Positions 38,368-47,608 of a stretch of 64,000 bases of DNA are shown one piece after another. This stretch comes from Candidatus Schekmanbacteria bacterium. GTDB lineage: Bacteria; Schekmanbacteria; GWA2-38-11; J061. A program made the translations under genes and the position numbers. Within the stretch, counting starts at the first letter, position 1; each line of letters opens with the position of its first letter. The DNA lies in contig JACRJM010000004.1 in the NCBI GenBank assembly GCA_016219965.1, positions 1-64,000 on the forward strand. Direction: 5' to 3'. Under the pieces are notes generated by a model, which was not told where the DNA came from, ran no database searches, and saw only the letters and a list, made by a program, of their open reading frames with translations.

Positions 38368-38492
38368 AAATACAGCCTTGTCGTTAAAAATTCTTTAAAG
38401 AAATTTTTAATTAATCAAGTTTGACATCATTCTTAACAACCTCATATAATTTCATAAATCTATAATAAATATTGTATGCGTGGGAAGTCACA

Positions 38493-38972
38493 GTGAAAAA
38501 TCCTATCCTAAGAACTATTGTCGCTGGCTTGGCAGGAGGCCTGGCCTTGAATGTCGCTATGCTGCTGACCTTTCGTCTTATAGGATTTGGCTGGAATGGC
38601 GGAGGAATACTCCTTGATCCGTCAATACAAAACGAGAAACTTATTGCAGTATGGACAAAGATCAGGCCATTGCCATTAGTTGTTTCTAATCCGGCGCCGG
38701 TTGTCTTCGGGTTCATATTGTTTGGAATCGGGCATGCGTTTATATACCGATGGCTTTCTAATGCATGGCCTTCAGGCGTGGCAGCAAGGGGAGTTAGGTT
38801 TGCTGCGCTTCTTTTATTCCTTTCTTTTTTCTTCTGGGAGTTTTTTACTCCATTTAACCAGTTTGGCGAGCCGCTTCTCCTTATTGGTTTGGAACTGATA
38901 TTTTGGACAATAATAGCTGTTGCAGAAGCATTCACCATAGCGTCTATCATTGAATTGGGAACGAAAAAATAA
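38493..38972 (+). CDS. Membrane protein of unknown function
   Basis: About 159 residues, starting at the GTG at 38493 with GGGAAG 6 nt before. Four predicted membrane helices (around residues 5-27, 55-80, 90-110, 120-150). No motif I can name. It lies 21 bp ahead of the AlkD-like gene on the same strand and may be co-transcribed. The in-frame TTG at 38472 is less likely as start. Confidence 0.72.
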   Translation: MKNPILRTIVAGLAGGLALNVAMLLTFRLIGFGWNGGGILLDPSIQNEKLIAVWTKIRPLPLVVSNPAPVVFGFILFGIGHAFIYRWLSNAWPSGVAARGVRFAALLLFLSFFFWEFFTPFNQFGEPLLLIGLELIFWTIIAVAEAFTIASIIELGTKK

Positions 38973-38993
38973 AAATAAAATAGGTTATTAGCT

Positions 38994-39710
38994 TTGAAAT
39001 CTACCATAAAAGAAATCCATATCCGTTTGCAGAAGCTCGGGAGCAAGGAAAAAGCGAAGTTCCTGCAGGGGTTCTTCAAAACAGGACCGGGTGAATATGC
39101 CGAAGGTGACATTTTTCTTGGCATTAGCGTTCCTGATATCAGGAAGCTGGTAAATGAATACAAGACACTTACTGCAGAGGAAATACTGCCTCTCCTTAGG
39201 TCTCCCATACACGAGGAAAGATTGTTTGCTCTTCTCATACTTGTTTACTCCTATTCAAAAGGAGATGAACCTGTGAGAAAGCACATTTACGGGATGTATC
39301 TGAATAACACAAAGTACATAAATAACTGGGATCTCGTTGACAGCTCTGCCCCTATGATCGTAGGGGCTTATCTTTTTGACAGGAACAGGAAGCCTCTTTA
39401 TCAACTGGCAAAATCAGATAGCCTTTGGGAGCGCCGAATTTCTATGATAGCGACGTTTCATTTTATCAAATATCGCCAGATTTCAGATACTTTGAAGATT
39501 GCAAAATTGCTGCTCAGAGATAAGGAAGACTTGATACATAAAGCAGCGGGGTGGATGTTGCGCGAAGTCGGAAAAAAGGATATGCGAAGCGAGGAAGAGT
39601 TTTTGAAAGAGCACTGCAAAAAAATGCCACGGACCATGCTCAGATATGCGATAGAAAGGTTCCCTCAGCAAAAGAGAAAAATCTATCTTGATGGGAATAT
39701 AATAATATAA
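38994..39710 (+). CDS. AlkD-like DNA alkylation repair protein (HEAT-repeat DNA glycosylase)
   Basis: A 238-residue all-helical HEAT-like protein of the AlkD/DNA alkylation repair family, which excises positively charged alkylated bases. Landmarks are LGISVPDIRKLV, YINNWDLVDSSAP, LWERRISMIATFHFI, HKAAGWMLREVGK and MPRTMLRYAIERF. TTG start at 38994 with a weak site, following the membrane protein by 21 bp. Confidence 0.93.
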   Translation: MKSTIKEIHIRLQKLGSKEKAKFLQGFFKTGPGEYAEGDIFLGISVPDIRKLVNEYKTLTAEEILPLLRSPIHEERLFALLILVYSYSKGDEPVRKHIYGMYLNNTKYINNWDLVDSSAPMIVGAYLFDRNRKPLYQLAKSDSLWERRISMIATFHFIKYRQISDTLKIAKLLLRDKEDLIHKAAGWMLREVGKKDMRSEEEFLKEHCKKMPRTMLRYAIERFPQQKRKIYLDGNIII

Positions 39711-39809
39711 GTAAAACATATAAAAAAATTGACTTTTCGTCCCCCCTTGGATATGTAAACGCCTAAAAAAATGGCTTTTTCTATTGTGTATTTATAAAGG
39801 TGTTTTGGT

Positions 39810-41000
39810 GTGGCACTGAATAAAATAAGCATAAGAGATTTGAAACTTGCAGGAAAGAAGGTCTTCATACGCGTTGATTTTAACGTGCCGTTAAAAGACG
39901 GGAAGATCACTGATGATACGCGTATCCGCGAATCACTGCCTACAATAAAATATGCCCTGGACAATGGGGCGGCTATTATTTTAGCTTCTCACCTTGGAAG
40001 GCCAAAGGGGAAGGTTGTCCCTGAAATGAGTCTTCGCCCTGTGGAGGTAAGGCTTGGTGAGCTTTTAGGAAAGAATGTGATAATGGCTCCGGACTGCATT
40101 GGTGATGAGGTAAAAAGGCTTGCCGGCAGCATGAAACCTGGAGATGTGATGCTCCTTGAGAACCTTCGGTTTTATAAGGATGAGGAAGCCAACGAACCGG
40201 TGTTTTCACGCCAGCTTGCTTCCCTTGCAGATCTATATGTCAATGATGCTTTCGGGACATCTCACAGAGCGCACAGCTCCGTTGAAGGGATAACGAAATT
40301 CATGTCCCCTGCTGCGGCAGGGTTCCTCATGGAAAAGGAGATAGAGTTTTTAGGTAATGCAGTTACATCTCCTGCCAGGCCTTTTGTCGCAATATTGGGA
40401 GGCGCTAAGGTTTCTGATAAGATAGGAGTGATACAAAATCTACTTACAATGGTTGATTCCCTGCTCATTGGCGGGGCTATGGCTTACACTTTGCTCAAGG
40501 CTAAGGGGATAAATATCGGGAATTCCCTTGTCGAGGAGGACAAGGTTGAACTTGCCAAAAGAATTATTTCAATTGCATCGGAAAACAGGAAGGAGCTTCT
40601 TTTACCTTGCGACCATGTTATCACTGCTGAACTAAAATCTGGTGCAGGGTACAGTATATCTGAAAAAGACATACCGGCAGGGATGAAGGGCGTTGATATT
40701 GGTCCTGCTACTGTTGACGCTTATTCGAAAATCATAATGGGCGCGAAAACAATAGTATGGAATGGTCCGATGGGGGTCTTTGAAATAGATGAGTTCTCAA
40801 AAGGTACGTTTTCCATCGCAAAGGCGATCGCAGAATCAGGAGCAACGAGCATAGTAGGCGGCGGTGATTCGATAGCCGCTGTGAAAAGAAGCGGGATGGA
40901 AAGTAAATTTGCGCATATCTCAACCGGCGGTGGAGCCTCTCTTGAATTCCTTGAGGGGAAAGAGCTTCCGGGAATAGTAGCGCTAACGGATAAAAATTAA
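39810..41000 (+). CDS. pgk: Phosphoglycerate kinase
   Basis: Glycolytic kinase of 396 residues making ATP from 1,3-bisphosphoglycerate. The N-terminal [12 protein letters not shown] and [16 protein letters not shown] are present, the nucleotide site [11 protein letters not shown] is mid-protein, and the C-terminal [13 protein letters not shown] and [16 protein letters not shown] are typical. GTG start with AAAGG about 9 nt before. tpiA begins 3 bp after the stop. Confidence 0.97.
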   Translation: MALNKISIRDLKLAGKKVFIRVDFNVPLKDGKITDDTRIRESLPTIKYALDNGAAIILASHLGRPKGKVVPEMSLRPVEVRLGELLGKNVIMAPDCIGDEVKRLAGSMKPGDVMLLENLRFYKDEEANEPVFSRQLASLADLYVNDAFGTSHRAHSSVEGITKFMSPAAAGFLMEKEIEFLGNAVTSPARPFVAILGGAKVSDKIGVIQNLLTMVDSLLIGGAMAYTLLKAKGINIGNSLVEEDKVELAKRIISIASENRKELLLPCDHVITAELKSGAGYSISEKDIPAGMKGVDIGPATVDAYSKIIMGAKTIVWNGPMGVFEIDEFSKGTFSIAKAIAESGATSIVGGGDSIAAVKRSGMESKFAHISTGGGASLEFLEGKELPGIVALTDKN

Positions 41001-41003
41001 AAA

Positions 41004-41771
41004 ATGCGAAAGACAATAATAGCCGGAAACTGGAAGATGAACATGAATTTGCCTGAGGCAGAAGCGCTGGCTTCCGGTATCTTGTGTGAATGCCTGCATG
41101 TGCAGGATGTAGAAATAGTGATAGCCCCGCCTTTTACTGCTCTTGTCCCTGTATGGGAAAAAATAAAGATGCACAGGAGAATAAGGCTTTCAGGACAGAA
41201 CTGTTTCTGGGAAGAGAAAGGCGCTTTTACCGGGGAAATCTCACCGGCCATGCTCATAGATGCCGGCTGTACATATGTCATAATCGGCCACTCCGAGAGG
41301 AGACAGTTTTTCGGTGAGACTGATGAGACTGTGAATCGTAAGATAGCAGCAGCATTAAGATTCGGGTTAAAGCCCATTGTCTGTGTCGGCGAGACGCTTT
41401 CTGAACGGGATGGAGGCAAGACGTTTGAAGTAATCGAACAGCAGATAACAGGGGGATTTAAAGAAATTTTAAAATCAGATTTTCAGAAGATCGTGGTTGC
41501 TTATGAGCCTGTATGGGCTATAGGGACAGGAAAGACGGCAACACCGGCGCAGGCAGAAGAAGTCCATTCTTTTATCAGGAGTTTGTTACAGAGGGAAAAA
41601 GGCGACGAAGTCGCAGAAAATACTTCTATTTTATATGGAGGGAGCGTGACACCTGACAATGTTAAGGCTATAATGAGTGAAGCTGACATAGACGGTGCTC
41701 TTGTCGGAGGCGCAAGCCTCAAGCCGGAAAGTTTTTCAAGGATCGTAAAATTTAAAGAGGAAGGAAAGTAA
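41004..41771 (+). CDS. tpiA: Triosephosphate isomerase
   Basis: Interconverts dihydroxyacetone phosphate and glyceraldehyde 3-phosphate. 255 residues with Asn/Lys in AGNWKMNMN, His in VIIGHSERRQFFGET, the catalytic Glu in VAYEPVWAIGTGKTATP and the phosphate loop LYGGSVTPDN. Starts 3 bp after pgk and is followed 1 bp later by secG. Confidence 0.97.
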   Translation: MRKTIIAGNWKMNMNLPEAEALASGILCECLHVQDVEIVIAPPFTALVPVWEKIKMHRRIRLSGQNCFWEEKGAFTGEISPAMLIDAGCTYVIIGHSERRQFFGETDETVNRKIAAALRFGLKPIVCVGETLSERDGGKTFEVIEQQITGGFKEILKSDFQKIVVAYEPVWAIGTGKTATPAQAEEVHSFIRSLLQREKGDEVAENTSILYGGSVTPDNVKAIMSEADIDGALVGGASLKPESFSRIVKFKEEGK

Positions 41772-41772
41772 G

Positions 41773-42129
41773 ATGCATACATTTTTGCTCGTGATACACA
41801 TAATCGTTAGTCTTTTCCTTATACTTGTTGTTCTGCTTCAACGGGGAAAAGGAAGCGAGATGGGGGCTGCATTCGGAGGATCAAGCCAGACTCTATTTGG
41901 AAGCTACGGCTCTTCAGGTTTTTTAGGAAAACTTACAACGGCTGCAGCAACTATATTTATGATAACTTCCCTTATGCTTTCTTCCATGTCATCGAAATCA
42001 AGCGCGACATCGGCTATCCCTGATATGCCTGTATCATCTCAGAGCAGTAAGACAGCGCCTGTGTCGCCGTTACAGCAGGGAGAGAAGACTCCGGAAAATG
42101 CACCGGTTCAGGTTCCAGAAACAAAATAA
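41773..42129 (+). CDS. secG: Protein-export membrane protein SecG
   Basis: Small subunit of the SecYEG translocon. A 118-residue protein with two membrane helices separated by the typical GKGSEMGAAFGGSSQTLFGSYGSSGFLGKLT loop, followed by a Ser/Pro-rich cytoplasmic or periplasmic tail of about 50 residues. Position behind tpiA is the usual one. Confidence 0.95.
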   Translation: MHTFLLVIHIIVSLFLILVVLLQRGKGSEMGAAFGGSSQTLFGSYGSSGFLGKLTTAAATIFMITSLMLSSMSSKSSATSAIPDMPVSSQSSKTAPVSPLQQGEKTPENAPVQVPETK

Positions 42130-42152
42130 ATACTCTAACTTTATTATAAATA

Positions 42153-43259
42153 ATGACTACTAACGGAAACCCTCGCAGGACGCCTCTTTATCCGATTCAC
42201 GTAAAGCTGGGTGCAAGGATTATAGATTTTCATGGTTGGGAAATGCCTGTGCAATACAGCGGTATCAGGGAAGAACATTTTGCTGTCAGGGAAAAAGCCG
42301 GGATCTTTGATGTCTGCCACATGGGGACTGTCGGTATAAAAGGGAAGAACGCACTTAAGATGGTGCAGAAAGTTTATACCGGGGATGCTTCCCCGATGAG
42401 GGAAGGGGACATTCATTACGGTCTTCTCTGCAATGAAAACGGCGGGATAATTGATGATGTGACGCTATTCAAGGTTTCTGAAGAAAATTATTTTTTTTGT
42501 GTCAATGCCTCTAATGTCAGCAAGGATTATGATTGGATTAAAAATGTCATAGGAAACGATGCTGAAGCTATAAATGAGAGTGAGACGGGTGGGATAATCG
42601 CCCTGCAGGGGCCTCTTGCAGATGATATACTTTCCGGCGTGAGCGAAGGAGTTGATCTGAAATCCATAAAAACTTTTAAATTTGATTATGGCAGGGTTGC
42701 CGGAGTAAACGCCATTATCTCAAGAACAGGTTATACCGGCGAAAGAGGATTTGAATTTTTCTTTGAACGGGAAAAGGCTCTTCTTATCTGGGAGGAGATA
42801 TTCAAGGCAGGAGTCGGTATGGGGCTAAAGCCTGCCGGCCTTGGAGCGCGGGATACTCTCCGTCTTGAGATGAAATACACCCTTTACGGCAATGACATTG
42901 GCGATAGTGTCTCACCTATTGAAGCATGTCTTGAAAGGTATATCAGCTTTGATAAGGGGGATTTCATAGGACGTGATGCACTGCTCAAGGAAAAAGAGTC
43001 TGGCTCTAAAAGGCGTCTTGCAGGATTCAGGATGATTGATTTAGGGATACCGAGGCAGGGCTTTGAAATAATGATCGATGGAATGGTCATCGGGTATGTC
43101 ACAAGCGGGGGACATTCTTTCTCCACTGAAAACAATATAGGAATGGCTCTTGTTGATACGAGACATTCGGTTGTAGGTACACAGTTTTTTGTTTCTGTTC
43201 GCGGCAAAGAACTCAAAGCTGAAGTGGTGGAGACTCCGTTTTATAAAAGAAAAAAATAA
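42153..43259 (+). CDS. gcvT: Glycine cleavage system T protein (aminomethyltransferase)
   Basis: Moves the aminomethyl carbon from lipoyl-GcvH to tetrahydrofolate and releases ammonia. 368 residues with [18 protein letters not shown] at the start, [25 protein letters not shown] mid-protein and the C-terminal barrel with YVTSGGHSF. No clear ribosome site precedes the ATG, and no glycine riboswitch fits in the 23-bp gap after secG, so it may depend on readthrough. Confidence 0.96.
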   Translation: MTTNGNPRRTPLYPIHVKLGARIIDFHGWEMPVQYSGIREEHFAVREKAGIFDVCHMGTVGIKGKNALKMVQKVYTGDASPMREGDIHYGLLCNENGGIIDDVTLFKVSEENYFFCVNASNVSKDYDWIKNVIGNDAEAINESETGGIIALQGPLADDILSGVSEGVDLKSIKTFKFDYGRVAGVNAIISRTGYTGERGFEFFFEREKALLIWEEIFKAGVGMGLKPAGLGARDTLRLEMKYTLYGNDIGDSVSPIEACLERYISFDKGDFIGRDALLKEKESGSKRRLAGFRMIDLGIPRQGFEIMIDGMVIGYVTSGGHSFSTENNIGMALVDTRHSVVGTQFFVSVRGKELKAEVVETPFYKRKK

Positions 43260-43265
43260 TCTCTT

Positions 43266-43290
43266 TCTCTCTTTCATTTTCAAAGAGAGA
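43266..43290 (+). terminator. Weak hairpin between gcvT and gcvH
   Basis: TCTCTCTTT (43266-43274) and AAAGAGAGA (43282-43290) form a 9-bp stem with a 7-nt loop just after gcvT. The following AATTAATAATATTTTT is only partly T-rich, so it may be an attenuator or mRNA processing/stability hairpin rather than a full terminator. Confidence 0.45.
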
Positions 43291-43347
43291 ATTAATAATA
43301 TTTTTAATTGTCATATTTATTGAAAAAATTTTACATGGAGGAATAAC

Positions 43348-43743
43348 ATGGGATTTCCTGATGAACTGAAATATACCAAAGAGCATGAGTGGGCCAGAGT
43401 AATGAACGGCAACGAGGTGCGTATAGGGATTACTGATTATGCCCAGAAAGAGCTTGGCGATATAGTGTTCATCGATATCCCATCAGCCGGAACTGAAGTT
43501 GAACAGGGGAATGCCTTCGGTGTAATTGAATCTGTAAAAGCAGTGTCTGACCTCTATTCGCCGGTGACCGGCAAGATAAGCAGTGTTAATGAAAAATTGC
43601 AGGATGCGCCTGAACTTGTCAACAATGATCCTTATGGCGAAGGATGGATGCTCTCAGTAGAGATGAGCGACAGTTCTCAGCTTAACAGTTTGATGGATAC
43701 GGCAGCTTATACGGCTTATGTTGAAGAGGTTAAAAAGGGTTGA
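43348..43743 (+). CDS. gcvH: Glycine cleavage system H protein
   Basis: Lipoyl carrier of 131 residues. The lipoylated lysine lies in GVIESVKAVSDLYSPVTG near residue 65. TKEHEWARV at the N-terminus and DPYGEGWMLSV near the C-terminus are typical. Strong TGGAGGA before the ATG. Its stop overlaps the TTG start of gcvPA. Confidence 0.97.
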   Translation: MGFPDELKYTKEHEWARVMNGNEVRIGITDYAQKELGDIVFIDIPSAGTEVEQGNAFGVIESVKAVSDLYSPVTGKISSVNEKLQDAPELVNNDPYGEGWMLSVEMSDSSQLNSLMDTAAYTAYVEEVKKG

Positions 43744-45092
43744 AGTATATCCCCAATACTGCTGAAGACAGGGCAAATATATTAAAAACCCTGGGCAAAT
43801 CGAATTTTTCAGAGCTTTTGGGAGATATCCCCGGGAATATCGTACTCAAAGAGAATATTGATATACCGGCTCCGGTTGGAGAAATAGATGTTGAAAGATC
43901 TCTTGAAGGACTCTCTGAAAGGAACAGCCATAACCACCAGATCCTAAGCTTTGCAGGCGCAGGCTCATACGATCATTATATCCCTGCGCATATTGATTCA
44001 ATTACATCAAGGTCTGAGTTCCTCACAGCCTACACTCCATACCAACCCGAGATAAGCCAGGGTACTCTTCAGAGCATATACGAATACCAGAGTATTATCT
44101 GCGAGCTTACGGGGCTTGATGTGGCAAATGCCTCAATGTATGACGGGAGTTCAGCTCTTGCTGAGGCCGTCATAATGGCTGCCCGCATCAAAAAAGGGAA
44201 CAAAGTAGTGGTGGCCGGGACTGTGAACCCCCTTTATTGCAGAGTGATTGAAACATACGTGCAGGGACTGGGGATTGAAGTGGTTTATGTGAAGACGGAT
44301 AATGGCGTGCTGGATCTTGACCATTTAAAGAGCCTAATTTCCGATGATGTCATAGCAGCGGTATTCCAGTATCCGAATTTCTTCGGGAACATCGAAGACG
44401 CTAAGGAGTTGTCGGAGCTTGTAAAATCAAAAGGAGCAGTCCTTATCTTTTCAGTTGATCCAATCTCGCTTGGAATCCTTGAAAGTCCGGCTAAATTCGG
44501 TGCTGATATAATAACCGGCGAGGGGCAGTCTGCCGGGATTCCAGTTTCTTTTGGCGGTCCTTATCTTGGTTTTTTTGCATGCAGGAGAGAACATATGCGT
44601 CAGATTCCGGGCAGGATAGTCGGAGCTACAGTTGACTCTGCCGGACACCGCGGCTATGTTCTTACGCTTCAGACAAGGGAACAGCACATAAGGCGCGAGA
44701 AGGCAACTTCCAATATATGCTCCAATCAGGCACTTATGGCGCTTGCCTCTACCATATACTTTGTGAGCCTTGGGAAAGAAGGCCTTCGCGAGGTCGCGCT
44801 TCAGTGTCTTTCGAAATCTCATTACGCTGCAAATGAGCTTTGCAAAAATTCTGAAATTGAACTCTTGAATGATATGCCGTTCTTTAAAGAATTTGCTGTA
44901 CGTCTCCCTGTACAGGGAAAAGTTGTCATTGACAGGATGAGCCTTGCAGGAATTCTTCCTGGTGTGCATCTTGAACTGCTGGGTGACGAATATGCGAACG
45001 TACTTCTTGTGGCTGTAACAGAAAAAAGAAACAAGAATGAAATATCCTCTCTTGTAAGCGGATTAAACAAGGTTTTAAAACAGGTGTTGTAG
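43740..45092 (+). CDS. gcvPA: Glycine dehydrogenase (decarboxylating) subunit 1
   Basis: N-terminal half of the split P protein, which decarboxylates glycine on pyridoxal phosphate. 450 residues beginning MKYIPNTAEDRANILKTLG, with FAGAGSYDHYIPAHID, EISQGTLQSIYEYQ and DGSSALAEA. It does not carry the PLP lysine. TTG start overlapping the gcvH stop (TTGA). It forms a heterodimer with the next gene. Confidence 0.96.
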   Translation: MKYIPNTAEDRANILKTLGKSNFSELLGDIPGNIVLKENIDIPAPVGEIDVERSLEGLSERNSHNHQILSFAGAGSYDHYIPAHIDSITSRSEFLTAYTPYQPEISQGTLQSIYEYQSIICELTGLDVANASMYDGSSALAEAVIMAARIKKGNKVVVAGTVNPLYCRVIETYVQGLGIEVVYVKTDNGVLDLDHLKSLISDDVIAAVFQYPNFFGNIEDAKELSELVKSKGAVLIFSVDPISLGILESPAKFGADIITGEGQSAGIPVSFGGPYLGFFACRREHMRQIPGRIVGATVDSAGHRGYVLTLQTREQHIRREKATSNICSNQALMALASTIYFVSLGKEGLREVALQCLSKSHYAANELCKNSEIELLNDMPFFKEFAVRLPVQGKVVIDRMSLAGILPGVHLELLGDEYANVLLVAVTEKRNKNEISSLVSGLNKVLKQVL

Positions 45093-45095
45093 ATT

Positions 45096-46577
45096 ATGAA
45101 AGAGAACATTGATAAAAACAGCGTAAGCGAAAAGCTGATATTCGAACAAAGCAAAAAAGGTAAACGCGGGTATTCTCTTTCTAAACTCGATGTACCGGAA
45201 ATTTCTCCGGCAAAGGTTCTGCCCAAGCATCTTGTACGCAGTGAACCTGCAAGACTTCCCGAAGTGTCGGAGCCTGAGATAGTGAGGCATTATGTGAATC
45301 TCTCGAAAAAGAACTATTCTGTGGATACAGGTTTTTATCCTCTTGGCTCCTGTACAATGAAATATAATCCAAAGATAAATGAGAAGATGTCTTCACTTTC
45401 AGGATTCAGTCTTCTTCATCCCCTTGTACCCGAAGAGCTGTGTCAGGGCGCATTGAGATTGATGTTCGAGCTTGAGAAGATGCTGTGCGCTATAAGCGGG
45501 ATGGGAAGGGCCACTCTCCAGCCTTCTGCCGGGGCGCAGGGCGAGCTTTGCGGCACACTCATGATGAGGGCTTATTTTAAGGACAGAGGAGAAGAAAGAA
45601 AAGAGATAATAATCCCGGATTCAGCGCATGGGACAAATCCTGCAAGCGCAGCTCTTGCAGGAATGACTGTGAAAACCGTCAAATCCTGCGCAAGAGGAGA
45701 GCTTGACCTTGATACATTGAAGCAAGCCGTGAATAAGAATACAGCCGCCCTTATGATTACAAATCCCAATACTTTGGGGCTATTCGAATCAAAGGTTTTG
45801 GAAATAGCTTCAGTAATGCATTCCAACGGAAGCCTTCTTTATCTTGACGGAGCAAACCTCAATGCCATGCTAGGGCTTATGAAGCCGGGCGACATGGGTT
45901 TTGACATAGTTCATTTTAACCTCCATAAAAGTTTTTCCACGCCTCATGGATGCGGGGGGCCAGGGGCCGGTCCAGTTGGAGTAAGAAAAGGACTTGAAAA
46001 ATATCTGCCGGTTCCGCTTGTCGGACTCGATGGGGAGAGATACTATTTTGACTATGATGTGCCAAAAACAATAGGCAGTCTCCACGCCTTTTATGGAAAT
46101 TTTCTTGTTCTGGTCAGGGCCTACACGTATTTACTCACAGTAGGTAATTCCGGACTTAGGGAAATCAGCGAAAATGCAATACTTAATGCCAATTACATAA
46201 TGCACAGCCTTAAGGAGTTCTATGACATTCCCTATGACAGGGACTGCATGCACGAGTTTGTTCTTTCCGGTATCAGGCAGAAGAAGAAAGAGGTCAGGGT
46301 TCTGGATATAGCAAAGAGGCTGATGGATTACGGATTTCATCCTCCAACGATATATTTCCCGCTCATCGTCAGCGAGTCAATGATGATAGAGCCTACTGAG
46401 ACTGAAAGCGTCGAGACTATGGACAAATTCATTGAAGCAATGAAAGCGATTGCAATTGAGGCTGAAAATGCACCTGAAAAGGTAAGGCATGCCCCATATA
46501 CTCTTTCCATTTCAAGGCTTGATGAAGTAAAGGCGGCAAAAGAGCTTGATATTAATTATTTTTCAAGAAAGCAATAA
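45096..46577 (+). CDS. gcvPB: Glycine dehydrogenase (decarboxylating) subunit 2
   Basis: C-terminal half of the split P protein, 493 residues, with the PLP lysine in HFNLHKSFSTPHGCGGPGAGP and the conserved GFYPLGSCTMKYNPK and GAQGELCGTL segments. It lies 3 bp after gcvPA. Together with gcvT and gcvH this makes three of the four activities. The shared L protein (dihydrolipoyl dehydrogenase) is not in the window. Confidence 0.97.
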   Translation: MKENIDKNSVSEKLIFEQSKKGKRGYSLSKLDVPEISPAKVLPKHLVRSEPARLPEVSEPEIVRHYVNLSKKNYSVDTGFYPLGSCTMKYNPKINEKMSSLSGFSLLHPLVPEELCQGALRLMFELEKMLCAISGMGRATLQPSAGAQGELCGTLMMRAYFKDRGEERKEIIIPDSAHGTNPASAALAGMTVKTVKSCARGELDLDTLKQAVNKNTAALMITNPNTLGLFESKVLEIASVMHSNGSLLYLDGANLNAMLGLMKPGDMGFDIVHFNLHKSFSTPHGCGGPGAGPVGVRKGLEKYLPVPLVGLDGERYYFDYDVPKTIGSLHAFYGNFLVLVRAYTYLLTVGNSGLREISENAILNANYIMHSLKEFYDIPYDRDCMHEFVLSGIRQKKKEVRVLDIAKRLMDYGFHPPTIYFPLIVSESMMIEPTETESVETMDKFIEAMKAIAIEAENAPEKVRHAPYTLSISRLDEVKAAKELDINYFSRKQ

Positions 46578-46748
46578 TCTGTATCCTCTGTATAAAAATA
46601 AACGCAGAGTCCTCCGAGTTTTGAAAAAGAGTTCACAGAAAAATGTTTTGAGAACTTTTAAATTACAGAGGTCATAAAGAAAAATTCTTTCGACTCTGTG
46701 TTCTCTGTGGTTATCTTTTATATCTGATTTTCTCCTGCAAAGTGTAAC
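46578..46748. other. Non-coding spacer with direct GTGTTCTCTGTGG-type repeat sequence
   Basis: No ORF. It contains CTCTGTGTTCTCTGTGGTT at 46695-46713 and related CTCTGT/CAGAG words in both orientations, like a degenerate dispersed repeat known from many bacterial genomes. It separates gcvPB from the lipoate ligase gene. Confidence 0.4.
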
Positions 46749-46751
46749 ATG

Positions 46752-47600
46752 ATGAATAGTATGGAAAATTTTAATGAAAATTGGGATCTGGTCAAAAAAG
46801 TAAAGTGGCGCATTATTGACAGCGGTTTTGCTGATGCCTTTTTTAATATGGCGGCAGATGAATATCTAATGGGGTTTGTGAGGCGTACGTCGATCCCGGT
46901 TCTTCGTTTTTATCAATGGGAACCATCCGCTATAACAATAGGTTACGCTCAGAATATTAACGAGTTTCTTGATATTGATTTTATTGCTTCACAGGGTATG
47001 GACTGGGTAAGGAGAATAACGGGCGGAGAAGCGGTGCTTCACAAGGGGGACCTTACATATTCTTCATCTGTTCCTGAAAATATCATTCCTCGCAGGTCAC
47101 CACGGAATTTTTACTTACTGTTAAGCTATGCGATTTCCGGTGCCATCAGAAAGCTTGGTGTATTAACAGATAACCTGGAGCTACTCCCATCAGGAAGAAC
47201 AAAAAATTTCAACTGCTTTGTTTCAAAATCCAACTATGAAGTTTCCTTTGAAGGGAAAAAAATAGTCGGCAGTGCCCAGCGGAGAAGCAATGGCATCCTG
47301 TTACAACATGGTGCTATCATGCTTGATGTTGATTACAAATGCCTTGACAGAGTATTTATGAGAAATGACTATATAGTTAAAGGCGAAAATGAATTGAAAA
47401 AAAGACTTTGCGGTGTCAATGAGATTGCAAAGAAGAAGGTTGAACCTGAAGAAATAAAGACGTTGATATTAAAGACGATAGAGGAGTTCGGAATTTCTTA
47501 TGAGGAAAAGGCTTTTTCTGCCAATGAGTTATCTGAAATTGATGAGATTGCAAAAAGAAAATACAGGATTGCAAGCTGGAACCGGGAAGGACGGTATTAA
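46752..47600 (+). CDS. Lipoate-protein ligase A / octanoyltransferase (LipM-like)
   Basis: Attaches lipoate or octanoate to carrier lysines such as that of GcvH. About 282 residues with AFFNMAADEYLM, the RRITGGEAVLHKGDLTYS signature, a cysteine in NCFVSKSNYEV (the position of the LipM catalytic Cys) and GKKIVGSAQRR with the usual lysine. The Cys favours an octanoyl transfer mechanism over the ATP-dependent ligase, but both families share these motifs. The ATG at 46752 or the one before it could serve as start. Placement behind gcv genes fits a GcvH role. Confidence 0.87.
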   Translation: MNSMENFNENWDLVKKVKWRIIDSGFADAFFNMAADEYLMGFVRRTSIPVLRFYQWEPSAITIGYAQNINEFLDIDFIASQGMDWVRRITGGEAVLHKGDLTYSSSVPENIIPRRSPRNFYLLLSYAISGAIRKLGVLTDNLELLPSGRTKNFNCFVSKSNYEVSFEGKKIVGSAQRRSNGILLQHGAIMLDVDYKCLDRVFMRNDYIVKGENELKKRLCGVNEIAKKKVEPEEIKTLILKTIEEFGISYEEKAFSANELSEIDEIAKRKYRIASWNREGRY

Positions 47601-47608
47601 CTGAATTT

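Noticed and set aside
42130-42152. Glycine riboswitch upstream of gcvT
   Set aside because: Only 23 bp separate secG and gcvT and no aptamer-like sequence is present there or before gcvH.
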